Origin: Straminergon stramineum
Taxonomy: Eukaryota > Streptophyta > Bryopsida > Hypnales > Calliergonaceae
Direction of reading: 5' to 3'
Assembly (NCBI GenBank): GCA_963920665.1
Contig: OY987272.1
Coordinates: 5,337,001 to 5,401,000 of the forward strand
Length of the DNA: 64,000 nt
The position numbers were made by a program, and so were the translations under genes. The notes under the pieces are model-generated. The model was not told where the DNA came from. It made no database searches and saw only the letters and a program-made list of their open reading frames with translations. This document shows, in pieces, positions 12,169 to 23,956 of the stretch (the first letter of the stretch is position 1; every line of letters begins with the position of its first letter).

Positions 12169-13450
12169 ATTTTTGTTGTTCCCCACCTTTGGTATTGTTG
12201 ACCATGCTTTCAAGGCTTAGATATTTGTATAGAAATTAAAATTGCCCAAAGCCTTTAGAGTTGGAATATGGTCCTAAAGCCTTCAATCAATGGTTGTCAT
12301 TGGTATCAAGGAAAGCATTGGAGCCCTAATTTTATTAAATTTTCAGAATATTACAAAGAACCAAAATATAAAAGGAAAAAAGAAAAAAAGAAAAGTTAAA
12401 TTCTTTAAGGAATTTGAACTTTCATAATAAAACAGTAAAGGACCGAAAATTCACTTCTATTAGTTAGTTTTCTCAAAAAAAATTTTAGTTGTTCTAGAAG
12501 TATATATCTAAATCTTTAGCAATATTAGATTAGAATATTGTAGATGTTTATCTTTTATAGTATTATGAGCTCATAATAGAATATTTTAAATTAAAAATAT
12601 ACTAAAATTTTCCAAGACCTTCTATCAATCATCATTGGTATCACAAAGAGTAATAGAGCCCTAGTTTAAAAAAATGATGAATATATTTAGAATTTTAGAA
12701 TAACAAAACCATTCTAGAAAAATTAATCCAACACTCTTAATACTTAGGATGGCATTAATGATGAAAGGAAGTTTCAAATATTATTTATAAACATTGGTGG
12801 TAGAAATTATCAATCTAATTGAATTAATATTATTCAAAATTCAAAATCTACAACTTCTTTTTGTAAATCAATCCGAAATTTATTTCTCTAAGTTGTGGTT
12901 TTGTTGCATCTTCAAATGAAGAGACAAGTCAATGCTTTTAAGGATTTATTTAGTGTATGTACTTGAATCAAAGCCAATAAGATATGCTAGATTTAGTAAC
13001 TTCTCAAGCAATATTACATAAAACTATGACATTTATTACTCAATAAACAATATTTAGTTAGCACCTCTTTGAAAACGTGCTCTATGGAATTTATGCTTCA
13101 ACTAAAGAGAAGTAGACCTTTTGTTTTGATCCAAGAAATCACTTTCTAATGGACAAGGCATTGTAGAGTAATAGTACATGAGTCCTATCTATAATAAGTA
13201 TTTGACATTAAAATCTAAATAAAGCTTTTGACATTGAACCTAAATGAAATGAATGGCAAGAAAATAATTGGTGTAGAGAGCAAGACACTACATCTAGGTC
13301 TTTTTGAGAAATGTGGCACATGCTATGCCATATTTTCATCCATTGGAGGTATATATTGTTGATCATCCATTCTTCATTGTTGATCATCTAGGATTAGTAT
13401 GTCCTAGGGGATTATCATTGCGTTATAAAATTTCATATGAAGTCCTCAAG

Positions 13451-15248
13451 TCGTGGCATTGTCTCTTCCATTTTCCACTTTCTATTAGATACATATATAG
13501 TTAATTTCTTGGATACTAGTACTACATGTGACTAGTGTGTAAATTGTCCTTCAACATAGTGTTATATTGTTGGAGCTATACTTCAATTGATTATGCTACT
13601 TATGTTCAGCAAAGGAGTTACTTTCACTATTATGTTTCTAATGATAATTGTACATGCTGGTTGTAGAGGACAAGATATGTGTTGGTGGCTCCAAGAAAAT
13701 TTCTATAATGCTAAATTATTGGAATGCCATAGCACGTAGTTTGTAAGATTATTGAACCATGTTGAATAATTACATCATCTAGATGATGACAATGTCAGGA
13801 TAAATCTAAGTAGTAATCCACATGTAAAGCAAGTCTAGAAGCTTCCACTTCTGCAAAGCACTTGTGTATTTCACAAGTAATGTAATAGTGAGAACATAGT
13901 CATCAAGACAAAAATACTTTTGAAACATGATCCATCACAATTGATACAAAAATGCAGGTCTCTAAAAGTTCAAGGAGGTTGTACAAATGCATACAACTCT
14001 TATACATCAGATATTCTGTTCGACTGATGTGCCTTGTGCCTTTGACACACATAGAATAGAAACAAAAATAATTCTTGAGTTTTTTAATTCGAAATTTTTA
14101 ATTCATATTTTTGGAAAATTGCAAAATTCAATCTATTTTCTATTATGAGTCATGGCACTAAACAATGGAGGAGTGCAAGGGCTTTGTTGAGGATGTGAGA
14201 GTTTGCATTCTTGATAAGAATAGAAAGTTTTTTGTACAAAGGGGTGTAAGGGTTTTGTTTCGTGGCATGTGAACATGCAATGTGAAAGTTATGTTTTTTG
14301 AAAATAAAAATATAATGTAATTCAATGATTTGATTTACAAATAGTGTAATAAATTAATTTGAAAATAATTCAAAAATGCGTAACTTTCACACCGTAGTTC
14401 TGAACACCACGAAACAATGTCCATGCACCCCTCATTGTGGTGAGCTCTCCAAGTACACCAAGGGAGTGAAGGTTTCTTAGAACTCAACAAATCAAACGAA
14501 CAAACAAAACAAACAACCTAACTTCAGGTGCAGATGGTGGGATCACAAAATCATGTTTGAGGGCGAGAACTCATCTCTCGTGAACTAACCACTGTGAAGT
14601 CAGAACCCGTCATAGCTGAACCAGTATTTCTTGCAGTTGGGTGGATGCGAAATGATGTGTCTCAGACTGTTCGTGTATGCAGACTATCCATTGACATGTA
14701 CAATTGCATCTTGAGTTCCTGAATAGAAACATGGACAACAGGGGTACTGTAATATAAATTCCTACCAAACTATGCGATCTCTGTTTGCACTGGGGAGGTA
14801 TGTCGTCTCCGTTTACGACTCATCTGCTAGTGGCGTTCGAGGCTTAACTGCTTCACTCATGTTCAAGTGAACAATTCTCTTACTGCAAAGCATGCACAAT
14901 AGCTTAAGGAAGACTCCCCAATGCCTTCACGGAGAGCAGAAACACGGACTGCTGGATATGCTAAAACTGAAAATGTGTGAACAAAGAAGGAAAAAGCAGA
15001 AACGAAACAAGGTCGAAGGGAATGCACCAGCCTCTGTGGAGTGGTACAGCTTGAAGCAAACAGTTCTTCTACTGCAAAGATGTGGGAAGAGTCTGCAATT
15101 TCTCAGGTAAAACAAGAACAGGTGCATTGCTTCCATCAGCTGAAATCTTAACACAACAGAGACCGGAAGAAACAGTAATGTTTTTTTGAGAACATTATAA
15201 CAATATCTGTGTCAATTTCAATTTCAATTCACAAACAAGAATCCAATC
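13451..15248. other. No gene recognised; unique sequence between A1 and the BolA fragment
   Basis: Block A similarity ends near 13,450. The following 1.8 kb has no partner in the second A-B unit and no recognisable coding sequence. From about 14,500 the base composition becomes less AT-rich, which fits the 3' part of the minus-strand BolA-like gene. Plus frame 14,892-15,110 and its minus-strand shadow have no known domain. Confidence 0.5.
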
Positions 15249-15464
15249 CTACGTGCCCCTACTTGCGAACATTATGAACTCTAGGGTTTGTGTAAACCTC
15301 GGCCGGCTTTTGGTGATGCAAGCGAGAGCATGCAATCCACTCCCCATCTCCTCGTGGAGCAATCCGTGAATGAGACGATGCCGTTTCAGGATGTCGAATC
15401 CCGAATACCCAGGGCGCACCACCTTCACATTCAAATGCATCTCCAAAGAGATCTCAGTCGCACT
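15249..15464 (-). CDS. BolA-like protein, C-terminal part (fragment or last exon)
   Basis: Minus-strand reading contains EMHLNVKVVRPGYSG, then ILKRHRLIHGLLHEEMGSG and LHALACITKSRP. This is the second half of the BolA fold: the strand, the RHR(L/M)(I/V) helix segment and the G-(L/V)-HAL signature. BolA proteins bind monothiol glutaredoxins and [2Fe-2S] clusters in mitochondria, plastids and cytosol. The N-terminal half, with the usual HAGH or equivalent cluster-ligand loop, is not in this frame. The frame is closed by a TAG 5' of it; that TAG could be part of an acceptor (ACCGTAG|AGTGCG), so a preceding exon is expected above 15,464. I did not find it. A candidate first-exon ATG frame (16,222-16,419, minus) has no BolA similarity. 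It could be a partial pseudogene. The tail after TKSRP is unlike the family. Confidence 0.55.
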   Translation of the reverse strand, partial: SATEISLEMHLNVKVVRPGYSGFDILKRHRLIHGLLHEEMGSGLHALACITKSRPRFTQTLEFIMFASRGT

Positions 15465-16499
15465 CTACGGTGTTCAGCCACAAGGTCATAGCAACCGTAA
15501 ATCCCATAAGAAGTCGCAACGACAACTGAACTAAAGCCTGAACCCTGATCTATCAACGTTTCTGAGGACTCCCCTAATTAGCCATGGCCAGAGCCAACAT
15601 TGGGTTCAGTGGACAGGCACTTGTCAGTCAGACCGCAAGCACAAGTATAGCTTGAGAATAACTGAAAGACCTTCACTGGAATTCCACGGTAATCGTTCAA
15701 ACTGTGCCTCAAAGCAATGCAAACAACAGTACACGAACAGGGAAAAAATGAAAAACGCGACATTTCAAAACACACCCTACAATGCCAAAGCGAGGGAGGA
15801 CAGTGCATGGGAGTTGAAGGCCTGAGCGATAAGGCAGTTGGAAAGTGGGTCCCAATTCAAGGTGGGCAGAGAGCAAATTCTCGCGAAGCTCCACTGCCTA
15901 CAGTACTGTGACTCTCGCCCTGCGCTTGCCCAACCTGCCCAACTTCCTTCCTCTCGAAAGTTCAGAATTTGCATTCACTGGTTCCGAATTCACCAACCGT
16001 GCGCGCTTTCCATTGCGCGATTGGATTGCCATTGATTTGCGGTTGTCCTCTAGTTTCTTGCAATTTGTAGTGCCTACAAGGCCAAGCTTTTCCACATTCA
16101 GAAAATCAACCCCTGTTGCATATCAACATTGCAAGGGCACTGTAGAGTACGTAATGTCATACGCCAATTCCCCAATTCCGAATGCCATGCCCTTACACAA
16201 CTGCAGTTTACTAAATGGAGGTCAACACGATGAACAATGCATGCGCCACAGGAATGTGGCGAAGTTATTTCTGCCTCTGCCCACACTTCCGATTTCAAAG
16301 ACCCTCCAATTCAAGAGAATCCTCGCCATGACTGCAGCGATTTCCCTGGTCTTGAGCACAGCCATCCTCTTCCCAACAACGACGTAGCCCACCTCCACCA
16401 ATTCACCCGCCCCAGCCATGTTCTCGCTGCTTACAAATTCGGCGTCATTCTAATTCCACGGTTTTAGGTTCCGAGGCGTGCATCAGTCCACGGCAACCA
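15465..16499. other. Less AT-rich island, probable 5' part of the minus-strand BolA-like locus
   Basis: Many short frames are open on both strands because the DNA is GC-richer; the longest, 15,845-16,387 plus (180 codons, starting at GTG), has no recognisable domain. If the BolA-like segment is a last exon, its upstream exons and promoter should be here. I see no second copy of this island upstream of the duplicated receptor locus. Confidence 0.35.
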
Positions 16500-16559
16500 G
16501 CCCGTCGTTCTAGGGTTAACTTAAGTCCTCTCTAGTCTCTACGTTACCACTTATCTAGC

Positions 16560-19500
16560 TTGTTTCGTTCTCCTGCTGGTCTATTGCTCCTCCTCCACTA
16601 ATGCAAGCTCTCTCTTTGTTTCTCTGTTCTGCACCTTGCGAGCCTGCCTACCCTTCTTTTCTATGCTCCATTTATACCCTTGAAATTTCAGCCCCGGAAC
16701 TTCTCACCTTTCTAGTTCCAAGTCGGCTTCTTTCGCTGTGGAATTCGATCCTGACGATTTGTGCGGAGTTTTGTGATGAATTTGATATGTGTGGGGCTCA
16801 GATGCGACGTGGAGGTTTGCGTTCTGATGTCGTGGATCTTTATGTCAACGAAGAGATTTTAGCGGTAAGTTGTCGGTATTAGTAGTTTGATGGCATTTGG
16901 AGGTACGGTGCTGAAAGTTTTACTTGTGGTGAGGAGAATAGGGGTTTCCGAATTGTTCAGGTGTCGGTGGGGTATTGTGCAGGTGAGATAGGGACAGCAC
17001 GAACGGGGACAGGGCTCCTGTGGAGAGTGGCGAACGAGTAGTTTGGTAGTTTTTGGTGCTGAGTAGATTGGAGTTTTATTGGTCATCGTTGAGGTCGTTG
17101 TTCTCTGTGGCGCCTGCGAAGAAGTCGGTGTGGAATTCGGAGGACGTGGTGAACCTGTCGGTAGAAGAGAGTGGGAAGAGATCTGGACAGTGGGCGTGAG
17201 ATTCGCAAGCAGGTTCAGGTATGTTCTTGAATCCCTAATAAGCGCCGGCATAACTCGGGTCTTTCGGTTTGTCTTTGTAGTTTTCAGTGGGTCTTGCATA
17301 CGGAGTTTCCTTTTGTCTGCTGTCATTTCGTTTTCCTATCAACGAATATGGTGTTCTGCACTGACTTCGTTGATACGGAATTTGTCTCCATTCCAGTTCT
17401 AATATTTTCACTCTACAATCCATGGACTCGGCCATTCTAAGAGCATGAATCCTCGGTCTTTTAGGGGTTGATGATGTCGTTTCGTGTTGTGAGAGCAGAC
17501 TGGTTATGACCTATTTGGCAGATGATGCTTAGGTCTGGCCATAACTGATGGAAGAGCCGTCTTGTTCAACCTTTTTGGAACCAGTCAGTATAGCACTCGT
17601 AATTGTTTTGCACCTAACTCGGTAGAGCTTTTCAGGATCAGGATTATGGGAACTCAAAGTCTTTGGCTTTGTTTCATTTTGAAATGGCGGTTTTGATTGC
17701 TCTGACGACAATATTTCCAGTTCTTTAGCTTTCATTTCACACACAATACAAAGATTATCGAATTGGTCAAATTATTACTGAAATACGTATCGGAAAATGG
17801 AAAGAAACGGGAATTAAATAGCTTTATTCCGTTTTCTTTTAGTCATGGTCAGGATGAACAACCACGAGTAATCGCGTGTCTGTAATTATTCACAGCTTTA
17901 GCGCAAGTTTTTTTTGCTGCATATCAACTGTTTGATGTGTGAAGTTTCCAGGACACAAACGTTCTACGCATCTTCTAACCTTGATTGTAAGATCAACTTA
18001 CAAATATATAGAGAGTTCAATATACGGCAATGGAAGTGATCCTTGTTTCCCCTTTGTTGTAAGGGGATATCCTCAAACCATTCGACATAGTATAGGCGCA
18101 AATTGCAACAAGACAGCAATTTTAGGAATCTTTCAATATTTCAAGTACGTATAGAAACTAGACTTTGCAAGTTCCAAAAAGTTGATTTTATTGTCTTAAA
18201 ATCAGACGTAGAGCAAGGAGGTAGGAATTGTCGTGTACATTAAGTAAGAATGTTTTGTCATCTATGGATTTAGTTCTTCAATGAAAAGCTTTCCACCACC
18301 AAGAGTTGCACGCCCACTCACGTAACTCTCCCAAATTCAAATCGCTAACAGTCACCCATATTCCATATTTCAGTAAGAACTAGTTTTGGTTTGACTATTC
18401 ATTGACCCCTTTTTGACCATTCCGTGTGAAGTTAGTAGACTTTTCCCTACACAATGAAGTTTGGTCGAATTAGGGTAGGTCCGTTTTAGCTCACTCTACG
18501 ATTCACCCTGTACTGGTGGAACTGAATGAGAAAGTTGGCAACTGCTTTCACCCTGTTGAAAACGAAGGAAATATTCTTGTTTCTTGTGCGATGATCAAAT
18601 TTGGAATAGTCGAATTCATGTTTGGAATCAGGGACCTGGAGTTAACAAGGAGTGGTCACCGAAATACCAAACTAGTTGCTCCAAAATCGGGGCTGATTTT
18701 TACATTTATTCGCAATAATCCACCTGCGCTTGTTGTTTGATTCCTTTTGACTAATCCAGGGATGCATGGTCCTACCATACGATAACTTAGTCGGTGGTCG
18801 TGGCCAGGGTTTCTGCCCAACCTTTTGTGGTTGTTGGATCAGCTGCACCGAGAGTCGGTAGAAATTCTTGGGAATCTGGCTTCGAGTGTCGGTGGCGTTG
18901 TGTGGGGGACGGGACGAGGCGCCACGCCATCACTGCCTGCTCGCAAGGGCGCCTTCCCTATCGTTGTCTTCTTTGGCGGAGCCTTGACTGTGACTTCGTG
19001 GCCCTCGATCCGAGGATTGGAGAATTTTTGGGGACTACTAGACCCAGGTGAACGCTCCATCTCTCTGTCGTTATTTTATTTTGTTTTTAAAGCTCTTTGC
19101 ACTCATTTGCTGAACTTGAACTGCTCGTCCGTCGTTATAAGAGCTGTCCAAAAAACCCTAGCTTGAATGGAATCGTGGGACATCATGTTAGAACATCAGA
19201 CCAGTGTGCATCACTGAGCTCTCTTCCTATAACTTAAAGAAGAATCTTGGGGGTAAATCTTGTGTGTTCGCTAGATAGAGAAGAGCGAAAACTATTCATT
19301 GAGTCTAGGAGGATTGTGTGAATCTCAAAGGAAACTGTTTGTGTTAAGAGGTGATGTGCGTGAGATTAATCTCCAATTGGCTTTAATCAATCCCATTCAA
19401 TTTTGTCGTATCAGACCTTGGAATTAGTGATTATATCAGAAAGCACTCTCCGCCTAATTTGTACTGCAAAAGACCTAGAGGAGACAACCACCAGTGAATC

Positions 19501-19772
19501 TTCTGTAGTCTGATACCATGGCGATGATTTTCAAACTTGGAATGGTTTGAAGTATGGAGCAGGGGAGCACAAGCCTGTCTACAAGCGATGGCAATGGGTA
19601 TGGTTTAGTAGTCCTTATGAATTGTGTTTTTTTGGCATCATTGCTCATAGAAAGTAGCAAATATTATGCTTGCAATTGTTGCAAAACATAGTGTTAATCT
19701 CGATTATAAAACAATATGTAGTTTTTCTTCCACTATTGATTGATTGCTTGGTACTTTTATTTGTGTGGATAG
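16560..19772 (+). promoter_or_regulatory. TNL1 leader region: likely promoter, 5' exons and introns
   Basis: The TIR exon of TNL1 starts at a splice acceptor without an ATG, so 5' exons must lie here. Several splice-like sites are kept in both copies of the locus: a donor at 16,865 (GCG|GTAAGT), a donor at 17,219 (CAG|GTATGT; 35,290 in B2), an acceptor at 17,951 (B2 37,287) and a donor at 19,053 (CCCAG|GTGAAC). The frame that leaves two bases at the last donor joins in phase to the TIR exon and reads ...FLGTTRPR-NYTFQS; it is open back to 18,788 but has no ATG. The exact exon chain is not resolved. Confidence 0.4.
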
Positions 19773-22700
19773 GAATTACACATTCCAATCAAAGCACAAG
19801 GTGTTTTTGAGCCATAGTGGTGCACAAAAAGGGTTTGTGGAACAATTGTGTGTGGATTTGGAGAGATGTGACCGCCATCCTTTTTTTGACAAGCGTTGGG
19901 AATGCTTGCCCATTGGAAAGGATTTTCCGAGCCTTATCTTTAAAGTGATTGAACAATGTGAAGTTGGTGTGGTGGTGCTCTCAGAAGAATTCTTCTCTTC
20001 AAAATGGCCCATGTTGGAGTTGGTGGCCATGGCCAATATCAAGAAGAGGAAGCCAAGCTTCACAATAATGCCGCTATTTCTTGGCATTACATTTTCTCAA
20101 TGTCGTGATGTGGATAAGTGGAAGGGATGGTTAGCATTGTGGCGAAGTTGGGCTGAATGTGATAGTAGGATTGATGTGAAGGATTGGGAGAATGCTTTGC
20201 ATTTGTTTGGCCCAATCAATGGCTTGAAGTACAACTTTGAATTGGGGGAAGTGAAATTTCGGGAGGAAATAGTTGAAGCCATTTGTAAGTTGGTTCCTCC
20301 AAGGACAAGGTTTGAAGATTCCCATGTTCAAGGGAGGTCAAGATTGTGCAAGGTTTGTGTGCAAATCAATCATTTTGGATGCTTTTATGTCCTTTTTGTC
20401 TTTATTGTACCAATTCTAAGGATGTCATTTGGATGTCTAGGAGTATTCTCTTATGTTGTTAGTGATGATTTCTTTGTTTTGTGCAACTCCCTTGATTTTA
20501 ATTTATTTCTGCTTCTCTTGGTTCACATATAGGTGATTCATGGAGCAATGGAGGAATCAAGAGTGTCCTTGTCTTATGGGGTGCATATAGTAGGCTTATA
20601 TGGAGTTGGAGGTATTGGGAAAACCACCATCTGCAAGGCTATGTGTAATGATTTGTTGGAGGAATATCGGGACAAAGTTTGTCATGTGGAGTTGGGAAGT
20701 CGAAGTGAAGAAGAAATCTTGAAAGAAGTGCTTAGAAAGCTTACAGACATAAATCTTGATCATTTGGGAGCAATGGATGTGGACAAGGTTTGTTGAACTA
20801 ATCATCATTAGAAAAGCATGGACACCCATTTTGTATTCATTATGTTTGTTGCAAAGGAGTGCATTTGGAGACTCTTTCTATGCTTTTAAGTTTGATTTTG
20901 TTGCTCTTTAGTTTGTTTGTGTTTCTCTAAACTTGAGATGTTATTGACTTGCAGTATCGAGACCTCTTCATGCGAGACATGATGAATGTCAAAGTGTTTT
21001 TGACAATCGACAATGTGTCAAGTGCAACTTCAAAGCAAGCTTTGACTCTTCTTCGAGCAAAGTATGGTTTTGGGAGTGTTTTGCTTGTGACGGCCCGTTC
21101 TTTGGAGGAATTGACATCTTTGGGGATTGATGCAAGTGAATGCATGGAAATGCCTGAGTTGGAGTTGGAGGAAGCAAGGTCTTTATTCCTTTATCATGTT
21201 GCATGTGTGCCTCCTTCACTCTCAAACAAGGTTGACCTTGTTTTGATCTCATCTTGCATTGAGCGATGTCATTTCAAGAAAGGTGATGGCATGAATTATC
21301 ATTACCATCCACTTGCATTGCAAGTATTGGGTGAGCAATTGCGGTGTATAGGATATGTTCCATCACGGTGGTCGTTGCTCTTGCATGAAACTGACTTTTT
21401 GAACCCCTTTAGGGAGCCCCAACACCCTGTGTTCTCGATCTTGAGAAGGAGCTTTGATGCATTGCATCCAGTAGACCAACTTCTATTCATGGATGTAGCC
21501 CTATTTGCACCTTGCGAAGGTGGAAACTTTTTACTCAAATGGAACCTTTTTGAATGGTTTAGTATGGTACATGAAATATCTTTTACTAGTGTTATGGAAC
21601 GGGTGAGTATTCTTTGATTTCAGAGTTATCAATGTTTGTTTTCTTGATGAGAAATGGAATGAGTGGGACCATTTGTTTACATGGATTCCAAATTCCTAAC
21701 TCTTGCGATTTTAGTGTTTGAAACTTCATGTGTGCCATTTTGTCAATTTTCAATGGTCATTCCCTAATTTGACATTCAAGGACAAAGGAATTTGGCTTTT
21801 ATAGTATTTGGAGTTGGATTAGGACTTGGAGAGATATGCTACTTTTGACATTTTTTGTTTTTGTTAACTTGCAGTTGGAGAACCTAAAGAGGAAATCCGT
21901 ATTGGAAAATGTTGGTGATGGATTTGGTAGAATTGGCATGCATGACTTGTGGCGCGAGTTCGCGAAATTGGAAACTAAAGTGGGCAAGTTGGAGGATACA
22001 CGATGGATTTTTGAGTGGGATGAGTACAATGCATTTGGAGAAGCCAATGTGACTAGAGGCGGTGGTTTAGTTAACTTGAGGCGGATGTATTTCTTGGATA
22101 AGGGATTAATGAAGTTGAAGGATGTCAATTTTGCCTATTTCAGCAACGTGACAGTTTTGAAGCTTTTTACAGACTTTGCAATTGTACAAGCCTTGGATTT
22201 GAGAGGCTTGAAACATCTCAGAAGCTTGGAATTGGAATGTGGCTTGTCTGCACCAAGTTCAAAGACATTGATATCAGTTATTGGTATGGGTTCTTTATCA
22301 AAGCTAGTCTTTCTACGATGGTTGAATATCCCATCAAATTTATCTTGGATTGATGAGATTAGGTGTCTGACAAACCTCCAAGTGTTGGATTTGTCTGCAT
22401 GCAACCAAGCACCAAATTTGAGCAAACTCATTTCACTACAAGTGGTTTGTTTTTGGAATAATGAGATGATGGCAACCATTCTAGGCTTGAGCTCAAAGCA
22501 CACCAACTTGCAGATCTTGAAATTGAACGGGTGCAAAGAATTGCGAAGTTGTTGGGGTATAGGTGAATTAGTTTCGTTGCAAGAACTTCATATCTTTGGG
22601 TGTTATAAGTTGAAAGAGGTGCCCAATTTACAAAAGCTAACACGATTGCGGGTGTTGAATGTAAGCTTTTGCTCTTTACTACGAGCCTTGCCAGGTTTAG

Positions 22701-23956
22701 GTGATCTAGTTAGTTTGGAGGAACTATATATTTATTATTGTGAAAGTCTTGCAAAGTTGCCAGATATGCACAACCTTATTAACTTGAGGAAATTGGACCT
22801 TGGGTATTGCCATCTCATCAAATCATTGCCAAGTTTGCATGAGTTGGTTTGTTTACAGTCCCTTACGACGAGCGGTTGCACAAATCTCACCCAATTGCCA
22901 GATATGTACAAGCTCACAAATCTACAAACTTTGGATTTGGATGTGCCTCTACAATCTTTCGTAGGATGGAACAACTTGATTTCGCTCCAAAATCTTCAAG
23001 TTCAAATTGATGAGGTGCATGATGGGCATAGCTTGCGCAATTTCACAAAGTTGGAAAGGCTTGACATTTCAGGGTTGCAAGGTCAAGGGTTTTCAAGTTT
23101 GGTAGAGTTAGTGTTGTTGAAATATGTCATCATGGACAATTGCAAGGGTGTGCGTGTGTTGCCTGATCTCCAAAGGTTATCAAGGTTACGTGACTTAGAA
23201 TTCTCAAGGTGTGATTTTGAGGATTTGTCCAATTTGTGCAACTTGAGCAGTTTAGAGAAATTGAAGATCAATGATTGCAACAAGTTGGAAGCATTACCGA
23301 ATCTACAAGAGCTGGCTAGACTGGAATTAGTGAAGGTCCATGACTGTGCCTTGTTGAGAGATCTCCATGGCATCCTTGGATTACAAAACTTGAAATCGTT
23401 GTGGATGACAGACAATCCATTGCTTCATGAGAACCTTGGGTTGGACATTCATCGGTTGACAAGTCTTCGTAAGTTGCATGTATCAGATTGCACAAATTTT
23501 CAAGGGATGGCCTCTTGTTCGCAGCTACATACTTTGAATTGTAGTGGGTGTCCCATCCAAGAGCTCCCGGACTTGGCCAACTTCCCAGAATTGTTCCACC
23601 TTGATGTGCGTGGTTGTGTGAACTTAATGAACTTGACTTGCTCGGTGCCCTTGAGTCCAAATTTCGAGTGGTTGGACGTTAACGGGTGCAAGAATTTGCA
23701 AGCTCTTCCAAATTTCACAAACTCACGAAGAATGCAATACTTGAATGTAGCCTACAGTGGAGTGATGTTGAGTGCCCAATTCATTCAAGACATGAAAGCA
23801 CTTTGGCCTTCTATTGTTTTGTTCATCGATGAAACTTCATTTGAAGTGCAAAGTCAAGGGAGTTCTCATAGGATCTGGTGTCGAACTGTTGGAATTATCA
23901 AATCATTTCATTGTGGTTGCTCAAGGACTTCCTCACCAATTACTTATTCTAATTAA
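19773..23956 (+). CDS. TIR-NB-ARC-LRR disease resistance protein (TNL1)
   Basis: Intracellular immune receptor of the TNL class. Exons seen: 19,773-20,352 (TIR), 20,533-20,787 (P-loop), 20,955-21,602 (rest of NB-ARC), 21,875-23,956 (MHD motif and LRRs); all three internal junctions are phase 0 GT-AG. The visible product is about 1,187 residues. TIR: KVFLSHSG at residue 9, catalytic Glu at residue 82 in KWPMLEL. NB-ARC: P-loop GVGGIGKTT near 217, kinase-2 VFLTIDNV near 292, HPLAL near 395, LLFMDVALF, and MHDL near 516. LRR: about 570-1,140, many leucine-rich units of about 23-24 residues of the type LxxLxxLxVxxCxxLxxLP. The second acidic residue of kinase-2 is Asn. Such TIRs are NAD+-cleaving enzymes that signal through EDS1-type proteins or relatives. 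The first exon with the start codon is missing from my model, so the gene could also be 5'-damaged. Confidence 0.88.

Larger units (their letters stand above)
8795..13450. repeat. Block A1, duplicated intergenic unit
   Basis: This block aligns with 24,990-30,890 along its length. Shared words occur in the same order, for example CTCATGTTTTCAAGCTCATGG (8,830 and 25,045), CCAGACCTAGATCCAACC (10,001 and 26,016), CATGCTTTCAAGG (12,203 and 27,997) and AATAAAGCTT (13,218 and 30,653). Block A1 carries two insertions absent from A2 (9,736-9,940 and 11,831-12,168) and lacks two that A2 has. It holds no gene; it is intergenic DNA of a tandem receptor-gene cluster. Confidence 0.85.

Noticed and set aside
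15845..16387. 180-codon plus-strand frame
   Set aside because: It starts at GTG, has no known domain, and competes with frames of similar length on the other strand in the same GC-richer island.
16601..16882. ATG-started frame of 93 codons ending just past a good donor, considered as TNL1 first exon
   Set aside because: The B2 copy lacks the ATG and has stops in this frame, and joining it to the next conserved acceptor (17,951) gives a stop within nine codons.
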